Below, in pieces: positions 8,571 through 16,463 of a stretch of DNA of 64,000 nucleotides. Every line of letters begins with the position of its first letter. Positions within the stretch are counted from its first letter, which is position 1. This DNA comes from Rheinheimera texasensis DSM 17496 (GTDB lineage Bacteria > Pseudomonadota > Gammaproteobacteria > Enterobacterales > Alteromonadaceae). Below the pieces are notes generated by a model that had not been told where the DNA came from, did no database searches, and saw only the letters and a program-made list of their open reading frames with translations. A program made the position numbers and the translations under genes. The DNA is taken from assembly GCF_000711985.1 (NCBI RefSeq), contig NZ_JONU01000015.1:48358-112357 (forward strand), in the 5' to 3' direction.

Positions 8571-9005
8571 ATGTATCGCATGACCGAAGTGGAACTGACA
8601 GATCCGGCCTTGTTGGCCTTGTTTGCCAAACTGGCTGACGCCTTAGGCCATTCGCAGGAGCAGGAACCGGAAAAGCTCAGCTTTGAGGAAGCCGGTTTAT
8701 TGCTTGCTGTGGTGGCCTGGCATGATGGTCATGCGGTTGGTTGTGGTCTGTTGCGGCGCGAAGATGCCAACCGGGCCGAAATCAAACGGATGTATTCCAG
8801 TGAGCCTGGTGTTGGTTCGGCCATGTTACACTATCTGGAACAAAAAGCGCGCAGCCAGGGGTTCAGTTCAGTGCTGGCCACTGCACGCATCATCAACAGT
8901 AAAGCGCTGAACTTTTATCTGCATAAAGGTTTTAAAAAATGTCCCTCCTATGGCAAATATCGCTACAGCTCCCAAACCTTCAGCATGGAAAAACCATTGA
9001 ATTAA
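8571..9005 (+). CDS. GNAT family N-acetyltransferase
   Basis: A 144-residue single-domain acetyltransferase. Motif A is 'EIKRMYSSEPGVGSAMLHYL', where the usual R/Q-x-x-G-x-G/A loop is altered to S-E-P-G-V-G-S. The C-terminal part 'SKALNFYLHKGFKKCPSYGKY' fits the family end, with the N-x-x-A-x-x-x-Y pattern. Substrate unknown. It lies 12 bases after the solute-binding-like gene and 22 bases before the EAL protein start, so the three are probably co-transcribed. Confidence 0.82.
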   Translation: MYRMTEVELTDPALLALFAKLADALGHSQEQEPEKLSFEEAGLLLAVVAWHDGHAVGCGLLRREDANRAEIKRMYSSEPGVGSAMLHYLEQKARSQGFSSVLATARIINSKALNFYLHKGFKKCPSYGKYRYSSQTFSMEKPLN

Positions 9006-9027
9006 CCGCAGTGCCGGAGTGGGTACT

Positions 9028-11634
9028 TTGAAATCACCGCTGGTCCTGCCCAAAGCGTTGTGGCTGAGCGGTCTGGTATTGCTGGCTGTAGTCGCCCTGT
9101 GCCTGTCTCTGATGTTTGGCAGTGGCCGTGACGACCTGGCGCCGCAGCCGGTACAGGTCTGGTTGTTACAGGACGCTGCGGTGCAAAGCCCGCAGCAAGC
9201 CCGACAAATCCCGCCTGAACGCTGGCAATTGCTAGCAGATCCGGGGCGGCCGCTCGGCTATGGCCTTGGCACCCTCTGGTTCCGGCTGGTGCTGGAACCG
9301 CGGGATGATTATGTGTTATCGCTCGATGCCCCCTTTCTGGACGAAGTGGATTTTTATCTGCTGAAGCCCGACGATCAGCTGCAACTGCAGATGCTGACTG
9401 GCGACCAGCGACCTTTTGCTAACCGGCTGATCCCGGTCAGCAGCCTGATGTTCCCGGTTGAAGCCAGCTGGCAACAGGACAAAACCGAACTACTACTGCG
9501 GCTGAATAATGTCGGCCAGAGTGTGTTGCCACTGCGTTATGTGGCGAAAGACGCAGCGCTGCAACAAGCGTCGCGTCAGCAAATGTTGCATAGTTTTTTC
9601 CTCGGTATCTTGTTATTTGCCGCATTGCTCGCGGTATTACTGGCAACTGTGACCCGTCAGCACAGTCTGCATCTGTTTAGTGGTCTGCTGCTGTGTATCA
9701 CCGCAGTGCAGGCTGAGCTCAACGGCTTGCCTTTTCAGTGGTTGTGGCCAGAGACACCGGGTTGGAACCGTCTGACTGAATGGTGTTTACCGCTTGCAGT
9801 ATTTAGCTGCAGTGGTTTTGTCCGCAGTTACTTTCAGCTGAAAGCCGGCTGGTTAGCACGGTTGTTTGGCTTGCTGATGGCATCGGCGGTGTTGTTGTTT
9901 GCGGCGACGCAAATTAGTGCATTGTTGCAGTCTTATGCCTGGCAGAGTCAGCTGAAACAGCTGGCGGTGTATCTGATGCAGCTGTGTGTGCTTGCGACGT
10001 TAATCACGGGGCTGTGGATGCTGAAAACCCAGCGGCGCAAAGCGGTGTTGTTTTTGTTGCCGATGTCGGTGCTGATGCTCAGTGTGGTGCTGGCTGCGTT
10101 GCGCGCTTTGGGTTTTATCGCCGAATCGGCACTAACACGCTCAGCACTGGAGCTGGGGACCACTTTGGCTGCTGTGTTGATGACCAGCAGTCTGGTGCTC
10201 GGCATTTATCTGGAAAAAGCCTGGCAGGCGCAAGTGCAACAAGCCTTGCTGGAGCGTAACGAGCAGCTCAGTAAACTACAGCAGCTGGAACTGAACCGCT
10301 CGAAAATCGCGCCTTTTTATGGCCTGGGGTCGCGGCTGGCGCTGGTGGAACTGCTCAATCATGAGCTGCAGCAGCACAGGTCGCGTTACCGATTGTTATT
10401 GCTCGAATTTAAGCAATATAGCCGGATTGAAGCGGTGCTGGGCCGGCGGCAGGCGACTGCGATAGTCAATGCCTACGTCGACTCGTTGCTGGTGTTATGC
10501 CAGCGCCACGGCACTGCGGTGGTGAGTCTTGGTGCGGCGCGCCATCAGACCTTATTTTCGTTGGCGACGGACCGTTTCGCGCTGTTAGTCCAGCAAACAG
10601 ATTTTGTGCCGGTGCTGACCGGCATCCGCAAACTGCTGCATCAGAAATTCACCGTCGATGGCTTTACGCCGGACTTTAAACCGCATTATGCCTCAGTCAC
10701 AGTCAGCAGCGAGTTTGGTCAGGACGCGGAAGAGCTGATAGCGCATGCAGCGCTGGCAATTACTTTTGTACAAAAGACTGCCGGGCACCTTGGCTATCAA
10801 CATCAGCTTGGCGCAGACAGCCGGCATCGGCTGGCGTTGGTGGCAGGGCTGGCGCACGCCTGTAATGCCGGCCAGTTCAGTTTGTTGTTTCAGCCGTTGC
10901 TGCAGGTGAATACGCAGCAGCCGTTTGGTGCCGAGGCCTTTATCCGCTGGCAACATCCGCAGTTTGGCCCGGTATCGCCGGCCGTGTTTATTCCGCTGGC
11001 GGAAGAGGCAGGGTTGATGAGTACTATCACCGCCTGGGTGTATAAAGAAGTGCGTAAAGTGCAGAATCAGTGGCTGGAACTGGGAATCAGATTGCCAATC
11101 TCAATGAACCTGTCGGCGCAGGATTTAGAAAATCCGGCGCTGATCAACAGCATCCTGCAGCATGAACAAAAATATCCGCCGGCGCAGCGGGTGAAGTTTG
11201 AACTGGCAGAAAGCGCGCTGGCCCCCGATTCCCCCGCCGTGCACAAGTCGCTGCAGTTACTGAAACAGGCTGGCAGCATTCTGGTGATGGACGATTTTGG
11301 TGCCGGGCAGTCGATGCTGACCAAACTCGGTAATTTACCGGTCAGCGAACTGAAAATTGATATGGCGCTGCTGACCATGCTGGATACTCACCGCGAGCAG
11401 CTGTTGGCTGGTGCTATCAAGCTGGGTAAAGCGCTGGAGATGACAGTGATTTGTGAAGGCGTCGAGCAGCAGCGGCAGCTGGATTTCCTCACCTTAAACG
11501 GCATCGACGCCGTACAGGGCTATCTGATTGCCCGGCCAATGCCGGCGGCTGACGTGCCGCGCTGGCTGGCAAAACAGCAAGCCCAGGAAGCTTTGCCGGT
11601 GAATCAGACCCAGCAAGCCTTAAGTAACCGGTAG
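9028..11634 (+). CDS. 7TM-DISM membrane protein with degenerate GGDEF and EAL domain
   Basis: About 868 residues. A GTG at 9019 gives a longer frame, but TTG 9028 has GGAG eight bases upstream, which would otherwise overlap the start. An N-terminal helix is followed by a periplasmic domain of about 160 residues resembling 7TMR-DISM extracellular domains, then about seven membrane helices (190-410) and a coiled coil ('ERNEQLSKLQQLELN'). The GGDEF-type domain lacks GGDEF: the site reads 'SLATDRFALLVQQ', so no cyclase activity is expected. The EAL domain has EAF in place of EAL, 'SMNLSAQDL', 'FELAESAL', 'MDDFGAGQS', 'LKID', 'CEGVE' and 'VQGYLIARPM'. The metal-binding acidic residues look mostly kept, so c-di-GMP hydrolysis is possible but not certain. 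Confidence 0.85.
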   Translation: MKSPLVLPKALWLSGLVLLAVVALCLSLMFGSGRDDLAPQPVQVWLLQDAAVQSPQQARQIPPERWQLLADPGRPLGYGLGTLWFRLVLEPRDDYVLSLDAPFLDEVDFYLLKPDDQLQLQMLTGDQRPFANRLIPVSSLMFPVEASWQQDKTELLLRLNNVGQSVLPLRYVAKDAALQQASRQQMLHSFFLGILLFAALLAVLLATVTRQHSLHLFSGLLLCITAVQAELNGLPFQWLWPETPGWNRLTEWCLPLAVFSCSGFVRSYFQLKAGWLARLFGLLMASAVLLFAATQISALLQSYAWQSQLKQLAVYLMQLCVLATLITGLWMLKTQRRKAVLFLLPMSVLMLSVVLAALRALGFIAESALTRSALELGTTLAAVLMTSSLVLGIYLEKAWQAQVQQALLERNEQLSKLQQLELNRSKIAPFYGLGSRLALVELLNHELQQHRSRYRLLLLEFKQYSRIEAVLGRRQATAIVNAYVDSLLVLCQRHGTAVVSLGAARHQTLFSLATDRFALLVQQTDFVPVLTGIRKLLHQKFTVDGFTPDFKPHYASVTVSSEFGQDAEELIAHAALAITFVQKTAGHLGYQHQLGADSRHRLALVAGLAHACNAGQFSLLFQPLLQVNTQQPFGAEAFIRWQHPQFGPVSPAVFIPLAEEAGLMSTITAWVYKEVRKVQNQWLELGIRLPISMNLSAQDLENPALINSILQHEQKYPPAQRVKFELAESALAPDSPAVHKSLQLLKQAGSILVMDDFGAGQSMLTKLGNLPVSELKIDMALLTMLDTHREQLLAGAIKLGKALEMTVICEGVEQQRQLDFLTLNGIDAVQGYLIARPMPAADVPRWLAKQQAQEALPVNQTQQALSNR

Positions 11635-11740
11635 TCCGGGCCGTTGGATCTGTGCCAGCCCTTGAGATGCGCGCTGTGCTGCCCCATTATATGTTTATCT
11701 CCGGCCCGGTGTGCGGGCGCTTCGACTTTGCAGGTTCGCT

Positions 11741-13777
11741 ATGAGCAACATCCTTTTAGAATTTACCGGTTTACCTCCTTTTAGTCAGATCACGCCCGAT
11801 GCGGTCAAGCCGGCGGTTGAACAAGCCTTAGAGCGCTGCCGAGCTGCAGTGGAGCAGGCAGTGGCCACCCGGCCGGTCAGCTGGCAGAGCTTGTGCGCCA
11901 CTGAAGAAAGCGCTGATCATTTAAGCCGGCTCTGGTCGCCGGTCTCGCATTTAAATTCGGTGCTGTCGTCACCGGAACTGCGGGAAGCGTACGAAAGCTG
12001 CCTGCCGCTGTTATCTGATTACAGCACCTGGGTCGGCCAGCATGAAGGCTTGTATCAGGCTTATCAGGAACTGGCACAAAGTGCTGAATACGCCACGCTG
12101 ACGCCGGCGCAGCAAAAAGTCATTCAGAACGCACTGCGCGATTTCAAATTGTCCGGCATAGGCCTGCCGGAGGCGAAAAAACAACGCTACGGCGAAATTC
12201 AGAGCCGCAGTTCGGATTTAGCGTCCACCTTCTCGAATCATTGTCTGGACGCCACCCAAGCCTGGTTTAAGCAAGTCACTGATGTCACAGAATTAACCGG
12301 TTTGCCGGAAGATGCCTTGTTGGCAGCACAGGAAGCGGCGCAGGCGCGTGAAGTTGAAGGTTATGTGTTTACGCTGGAATTCCCCAGTTACATTGCGGTG
12401 ATGACCTATGCCGACAATGCCGCGCTACGGCAGGAAATGTACAGCGCCTACTGCACCCGCGCTTCGGATCAAGGCCCGACCGCCGGTCAGTTTGATAACA
12501 GCCCGCTGATTGAAGAAACGCTGGCACTGCGGCACGAACTGGCGCAATTACTTGATTTTAATAACGCCGCGGAAGAATCACTCGCCACCAAAATGGCCGA
12601 AAGCCCACAACAAGTGCTGGATTTCCTCGAAGATTTGGCCCGTCGTGCTAAACCGCAGGCGCAGCAGGATTTGGCCGAGCTCACGGCATTTGCCAAAGCT
12701 GAATATGGTGTCGGTGAACTGAATGCCTGGGATGTAACCTATTACGCTGAAAAACTGAAAATGGCGAAATATGCCATCAATGACGAACTGCTGCGGCCAT
12801 ATTTCCCACAGCCAAAAGTGCTGGCCGGTTTGTTTACCGTACTGAACAAACTGTTCGGTGTCACAGTCACAGAGCGCGCTGGCGTCGATGTATGGCATCC
12901 GGATGTGCAGTTCTTTGATATTCATGATGAAAGCGGTGCGCTGCGCGGTAGTTTTTACCTCGATTTATACGCGCGGGCGAAAAAACGTGGTGGCGCCTGG
13001 ATGGACGACTGTCAGGGTCGCCGCCATCGCGCCGACGGCAGTCTGCAGCATCCGGTGGCTTATCTGACCTGTAATTTCAACAAACCGGTCGGTGGCAAAC
13101 CGGCGCTGTTTACCCATGACGAAGTGGTGACGCTGTTCCACGAATTTGGCCATGGTTTGCATCATATGCTGACGCAGGTCGATGCCAGTGCTGTTGCCGG
13201 TATTAACGGCGTGCCGTGGGATGCGGTCGAGCTGCCGAGCCAGTTTATGGAAAACTGGTGCTGGTCGCCGGAAGCCTTGGCGATTATTTCCGGTCACTAT
13301 GAAAGCGGTGAACCGCTGCCACAGGCGCTGTTGGATAAAATGCTGGCGGCAAAGAATTTCCAGAGCGCGATGTTCTTAGTGCGGCAGCTTGAGTTTGCCC
13401 TGTTTGATTTCCGTTTACACGCGGAATATGACCCAGCCCAAGGTGGTCGGGTGCAGCAGCTGCTGGACGATGTGCGCAGCCAGGTGTCGGTAATAGTGCC
13501 GCCACGCTTTAACCGCTTCCAGCATAGCTTCAGCCATATTTTTGCCGGTGGCTATGGCGCCGGTTATTACAGTTATCTGTGGGCCGAAGTGTTGTCGGCC
13601 GATGCGTTCAGCCGTTTTGAAGAAGAGGGTATTTTTAACGCCGCGACCGGCCGGGATTTTCTGCATTGCATTCTGGAGCGTGGCGGCAGCGCCGAGCCTA
13701 TGGAACTGTTTAAAGCCTTCCGGGGCCGTGAGCCGTCCAATGCCGCCTTATTACGGCATATGGGCATTGCGGCATGA
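11741..13777 (+). CDS. prlC: oligopeptidase A, M3 family
   Basis: About 678 residues from the ATG at 11741; the frame opens 30 bases earlier, but family members start with the equivalent of 'MSNILLEFTGLPPF'. The zinc site is 'TLFHEFGHGLHHML' (HExxH), with the downstream 'DAVELPSQFMENWCW' carrying the third ligand. The C-terminal 'FSHIFAGGYGAGYYSYLWAEVLSADAF' is typical. There is no signal peptide, so it is cytosolic, degrading peptides including cleaved signal peptides. In Escherichia coli prlC is followed directly by rsmJ; here the same order holds with two genes inserted. The next gene overlaps by four bases (ATGA), indicating an operon. Confidence 0.93.
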   Translation: MSNILLEFTGLPPFSQITPDAVKPAVEQALERCRAAVEQAVATRPVSWQSLCATEESADHLSRLWSPVSHLNSVLSSPELREAYESCLPLLSDYSTWVGQHEGLYQAYQELAQSAEYATLTPAQQKVIQNALRDFKLSGIGLPEAKKQRYGEIQSRSSDLASTFSNHCLDATQAWFKQVTDVTELTGLPEDALLAAQEAAQAREVEGYVFTLEFPSYIAVMTYADNAALRQEMYSAYCTRASDQGPTAGQFDNSPLIEETLALRHELAQLLDFNNAAEESLATKMAESPQQVLDFLEDLARRAKPQAQQDLAELTAFAKAEYGVGELNAWDVTYYAEKLKMAKYAINDELLRPYFPQPKVLAGLFTVLNKLFGVTVTERAGVDVWHPDVQFFDIHDESGALRGSFYLDLYARAKKRGGAWMDDCQGRRHRADGSLQHPVAYLTCNFNKPVGGKPALFTHDEVVTLFHEFGHGLHHMLTQVDASAVAGINGVPWDAVELPSQFMENWCWSPEALAIISGHYESGEPLPQALLDKMLAAKNFQSAMFLVRQLEFALFDFRLHAEYDPAQGGRVQQLLDDVRSQVSVIVPPRFNRFQHSFSHIFAGGYGAGYYSYLWAEVLSADAFSRFEEEGIFNAATGRDFLHCILERGGSAEPMELFKAFRGREPSNAALLRHMGIAA

Positions 13778-14307
13778 CATCGCGCCCGACACTGAGTGCG
13801 ATGCTGTACGCGGCGGCCTGGCTCAGCAGCGGTTTGTGGCTTGCTGGCTGCAGCCCGGCACCAAACACAGGCGCTGCGGCGCCTGCAACTTCGAAGGAGC
13901 CTGTGATGGCGCAACTCCCTCCACAAGAAATTCCACCACAACAAACGCCACCACAAGCAGCGCCGGTCTCGGTGCCGGCCGCAACGGCCAACCATGTCGC
14001 CGAATCTGCCGCGTTGTTTGCTGAGATCAAAGCCATGGTCGGCACCGCCGCGGCGAGCGAGCCGGCGCAGTGCAAAAAAGTTGGCTTTGGCCATAAACCC
14101 TGCGGCGGGCCGGCGTCTTACCTGATTTATTCCACGCAAGGGCTGGATGAAACGTCATTGCTGCAAAAAGTATCACGTTACAACCAGCTGATGCAGGCTG
14201 AACAGCAGCGGCTCGGTCTGGTGTCAGATTGCGCTGTAGTACCTGAGCCTGGCGTGGCTTTAGTCGGTGGTTTTTGTGTGGCGAGCGGCACCGGCGATAC
14301 TTTTTGA
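13774..14307 (+). CDS. hypothetical lipoprotein with conserved Cys pairs
   Basis: 177 residues. The leader ends in lipobox L-A-G-C (Cys near residue 26). A Pro/Gln/Ala-rich linker (about 30-75) tethers a small C-terminal domain of about 100 residues. That domain has 'QCKKVGFGHKPCGGPASYLIYS' spread around residues 100-120 and 'SDCAVVPEPGVALVGGFCVA' near the end, giving four cysteines that could form two disulfides in the periplasm. I have seen similar short domains in other gammaproteobacterial lipoproteins of unknown function. It is coupled to prlC by an ATGA overlap and precedes the glycosylase by 23 bases. I cannot assign a function. Confidence 0.75.
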   Translation: MTSRPTLSAMLYAAAWLSSGLWLAGCSPAPNTGAAAPATSKEPVMAQLPPQEIPPQQTPPQAAPVSVPAATANHVAESAALFAEIKAMVGTAAASEPAQCKKVGFGHKPCGGPASYLIYSTQGLDETSLLQKVSRYNQLMQAEQQRLGLVSDCAVVPEPGVALVGGFCVASGTGDTF

Positions 14308-14330
14308 AGGACTGACAGGAACAGAGTCTG

Positions 14331-15038
14331 ATGGTCGAACAATTCAACAGTATTTATCAACGCGCTGCTGAGCGAAAAGGCGGCACAGCGGCGCTGGAAG
14401 CCTTATTAGGGCAGCCGCTCAGTCCCGCGCAATTACAGCGTTACAGCAATGCCGACTGGCTTAGCGCCTTTAGCAAAAAAGTATTCCAGAGTGGTTTTGT
14501 CTGGCGGGTGGTAGAGCAAAAATGGCCAGGCTTTCGTGAGGTGTTTTTTGACTTTGTGCCGGAAAAAATCCTGCTGTTGTCGGATGAAATGCTGGCAGAA
14601 AAAGCCGCAGATCCACGCATTATCCGCAACGCCGGCAAAGTGTTGAGTATTCAGGCCAATGCGCTGATGATCCATGAGCTGGAGCAGGAGCACGGCTCTT
14701 TTGTCGAATTGATCGCACAGTGGCCGGGGGAACGCATTATTGAGTTATGGGCGCTGTTGAAAAAACGTGGGGCCCGGCTTGGCGGTAATACCGGCGCTTA
14801 TAGTTTGAGGGCTATGGGTAAAGACACTTTTTTACTCAGTCAGGATGTGGAAGCTTATCTGCGCGCTTATCAGGTGATTGACGGGGGCCTCAGCAGTCAA
14901 AGCAGTCTGAAAAAAATTCAGGCGCAGTTTAACGACTGGCAGCAACAATCCGGCCGGCCTTTGCAGCAAATCAGCCAGATTGTGTCGCTCAGTGTTGGCG
15001 ACAACCGCGTCGGTTTTAGCCGGGCACAGGCCGACTGA
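14331..15038 (+). CDS. DNA-3-methyladenine glycosylase I-like protein
   Basis: 235 residues, resembling the Tag family of alkylation-repair glycosylases. The tell-tale segment is '[29 protein letters not shown]', followed by a stretch recognisable as '[20 protein letters not shown]', as in Tag ('D..IIRnr.Ki.a...NA'). The classical Tag zinc ligands (N-terminal Cys and C-terminal His/Cys cluster) are not obvious, so this belongs to a Tag-like branch. It would act in the cytosol, excising alkylated bases to start base excision repair. Its stop overlaps the rsmJ start (TGATG), showing tight translational coupling. Confidence 0.75.
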   Translation: MVEQFNSIYQRAAERKGGTAALEALLGQPLSPAQLQRYSNADWLSAFSKKVFQSGFVWRVVEQKWPGFREVFFDFVPEKILLLSDEMLAEKAADPRIIRNAGKVLSIQANALMIHELEQEHGSFVELIAQWPGERIIELWALLKKRGARLGGNTGAYSLRAMGKDTFLLSQDVEAYLRAYQVIDGGLSSQSSLKKIQAQFNDWQQQSGRPLQQISQIVSLSVGDNRVGFSRAQAD

Positions 15039-15802
15039 TGCAGACTCAGACAACTTTGTATCGAGCCGGGCTCGAAGGCCCGCAGCAAGCAGAACTCGAG
15101 GCCTTGCTGGCTCCATTTTTGTTGCCGGAAACAACAGTGCCGCAGGGCTGGTTTCTGACGCTGCAGGACGGTGCTTTGGTGCTAAGAAATGCTGATTTGC
15201 CCAAACAAGGCGATATTCTGGTCGATTTTGCCAGCGGTGCCGCGACCTACCGGCGTAAATTCGGCGGCGGCAAAGGTGAGGGCATTGCCAAAGCGGTCGG
15301 ACTGGGTAAAAAGCCGCAGCTGCACGTCATTGATGCCACCGCCGGCCTTGGCCGCGACGCTTTTGTGCTGGCCAGTTTAGGTGCGCATGTCACGCTGGTA
15401 GAACGCAATCCGGCGGTAGCGGCGCTGCTGGCGGATGGCCTGCGCCGGGCGGCACTGGACGCGCAAACGGCCGACTGGTTGCCCGCTCGGATGCAGCTGG
15501 TGCATCTGAGTGCGTTACAGGCCCTCAGCACTTTGCCGCCGGCCGATGTGGTGTTTCTTGACCCGATGTTTCCACCACGGGAGAAATCAGCGCTGGTGAA
15601 AAAAGAAATGCGGGCCTTTCATGACGTGGTTGGTGCCGACGACGATGCTGATGCGTTGCTGGCACCGGCGCTGGCGCTGGCGACGCACCGGGTGGTCGTG
15701 AAAAGGCCGGGTTACGCAGGCTTTCTGGCCGGGCAAAAACCGACCATGAGTATTGAAGGCAAAAACAACAGATTTGATGTGTATGTCAACGCTGGTTTTT
15801 AA
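15038..15802 (+). CDS. rsmJ: 16S rRNA (guanine1516-N2)-methyltransferase RsmJ
   Basis: 254 residues. The SAM-binding motif I is '[20 protein letters not shown]' (about 97-116), followed by '[18 protein letters not shown]'. The catalytic motif is '[15 protein letters not shown]', a DPPY-like N-methyltransferase site with D-P-M-F-P-P, characteristic of RsmJ. The protein methylates G1516 of 16S rRNA using SAM in the cytosol. The C-terminal '[17 protein letters not shown]' is also conserved. It is the last gene of the prlC operon; the peroxiredoxin begins 50 bases on with its own leader region. Confidence 0.93.
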   Translation: MQTQTTLYRAGLEGPQQAELEALLAPFLLPETTVPQGWFLTLQDGALVLRNADLPKQGDILVDFASGAATYRRKFGGGKGEGIAKAVGLGKKPQLHVIDATAGLGRDAFVLASLGAHVTLVERNPAVAALLADGLRRAALDAQTADWLPARMQLVHLSALQALSTLPPADVVFLDPMFPPREKSALVKKEMRAFHDVVGADDDADALLAPALALATHRVVVKRPGYAGFLAGQKPTMSIEGKNNRFDVYVNAGF

Positions 15803-15852
15803 GGCATGTTGATGTTTGGTGGTTAAGTTTTGTTCGAACTGACGGAGTTTAG

Positions 15853-16353
15853 ATGAGTGACAATCGTATTGAAGTTGGTCAGGCCTTACCTGCGGCCAAC
15901 TTTCAGCGCCTGACCGATAATGGTTTGGTGACTTTAACCACAGCGCAGCTGTTTGCCGGTGAAACTGTTGCTTTGTTTGCCCTGCCAGGCGCCTTCACAC
16001 CAACCTGTAGCGCGGCACATTTGCCTGGTTTTATCGCGCTGACTGAACAGTTTTTTCAGGCTGGTGTCGACCGGATCTATTGTACGGCCGTCAATGACGC
16101 TTATGTGCTGGACGCCTGGGGCAAACAACAACAGGCCGGCGATGTGCAGTTTATCGCCGATGGCGCCGGAAAATTTGCCAGCGCGATAGGCATGACCACC
16201 GACAGTGGTGATTTTGGCGGCATCCGTTCACTGCGCTACAGCATGTTAGTCGTCGATGGAGTGGTGCAATTATTAAATCTGGACGCACCCAAGACTTTTG
16301 AAGTCAGCAGCGCTGAAGTACTGTTGGAGCAAATCCGCCAACGCGGGATTTAG
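15853..16353 (+). CDS. peroxiredoxin, Prx5 type
   Basis: 166 residues. The active site 'LPGAFTPTCSAAHLPGF' has the peroxidatic Cys52 in the P-x-x-x-T/S-x-x-C setting typical of the AhpE/Prx5 (peroxiredoxin-redoxin) group. Two catalytic companions, Thr49 and a later Arg in 'RSLRYSMLV', are visible. It reduces H2O2 and organic peroxides in the cytosol, using glutathione/glutaredoxin or thioredoxin as reductant. No glutaredoxin domain is fused, unlike in some proteobacterial homologues. A hairpin terminator follows at 16361-16398. Confidence 0.92.
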   Translation: MSDNRIEVGQALPAANFQRLTDNGLVTLTTAQLFAGETVALFALPGAFTPTCSAAHLPGFIALTEQFFQAGVDRIYCTAVNDAYVLDAWGKQQQAGDVQFIADGAGKFASAIGMTTDSGDFGGIRSLRYSMLVVDGVVQLLNLDAPKTFEVSSAEVLLEQIRQRGI

Positions 16354-16360
16354 CTTTATC

Positions 16361-16398
16361 ACGGGATCTGCAGCCATCAAGGATGTGATCCCGTTCCC
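16361..16398 (+). terminator. probable terminator of the peroxiredoxin gene
   Basis: ACGGGATC (16361-16368) pairs with GATCCCGT (16387-16394) across an 18-base loop and is followed by TCCCTTTT. The U-tract is imperfect and the loop long, so efficiency is uncertain. Confidence 0.45.
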
Positions 16399-16463
16399 TT
16401 TTACGCCGGCGTCCACTGTAGCTATACTCGAAGTTTTGACAGCTTCAGCCGGGGATATACTCA

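Noticed and set aside
5507..13777. Dcp and PrlC as a recent tandem duplication
   Set aside because: Both are M3 peptidases, but they are on opposite strands, differ in export and belong to distinct long-established subfamilies.
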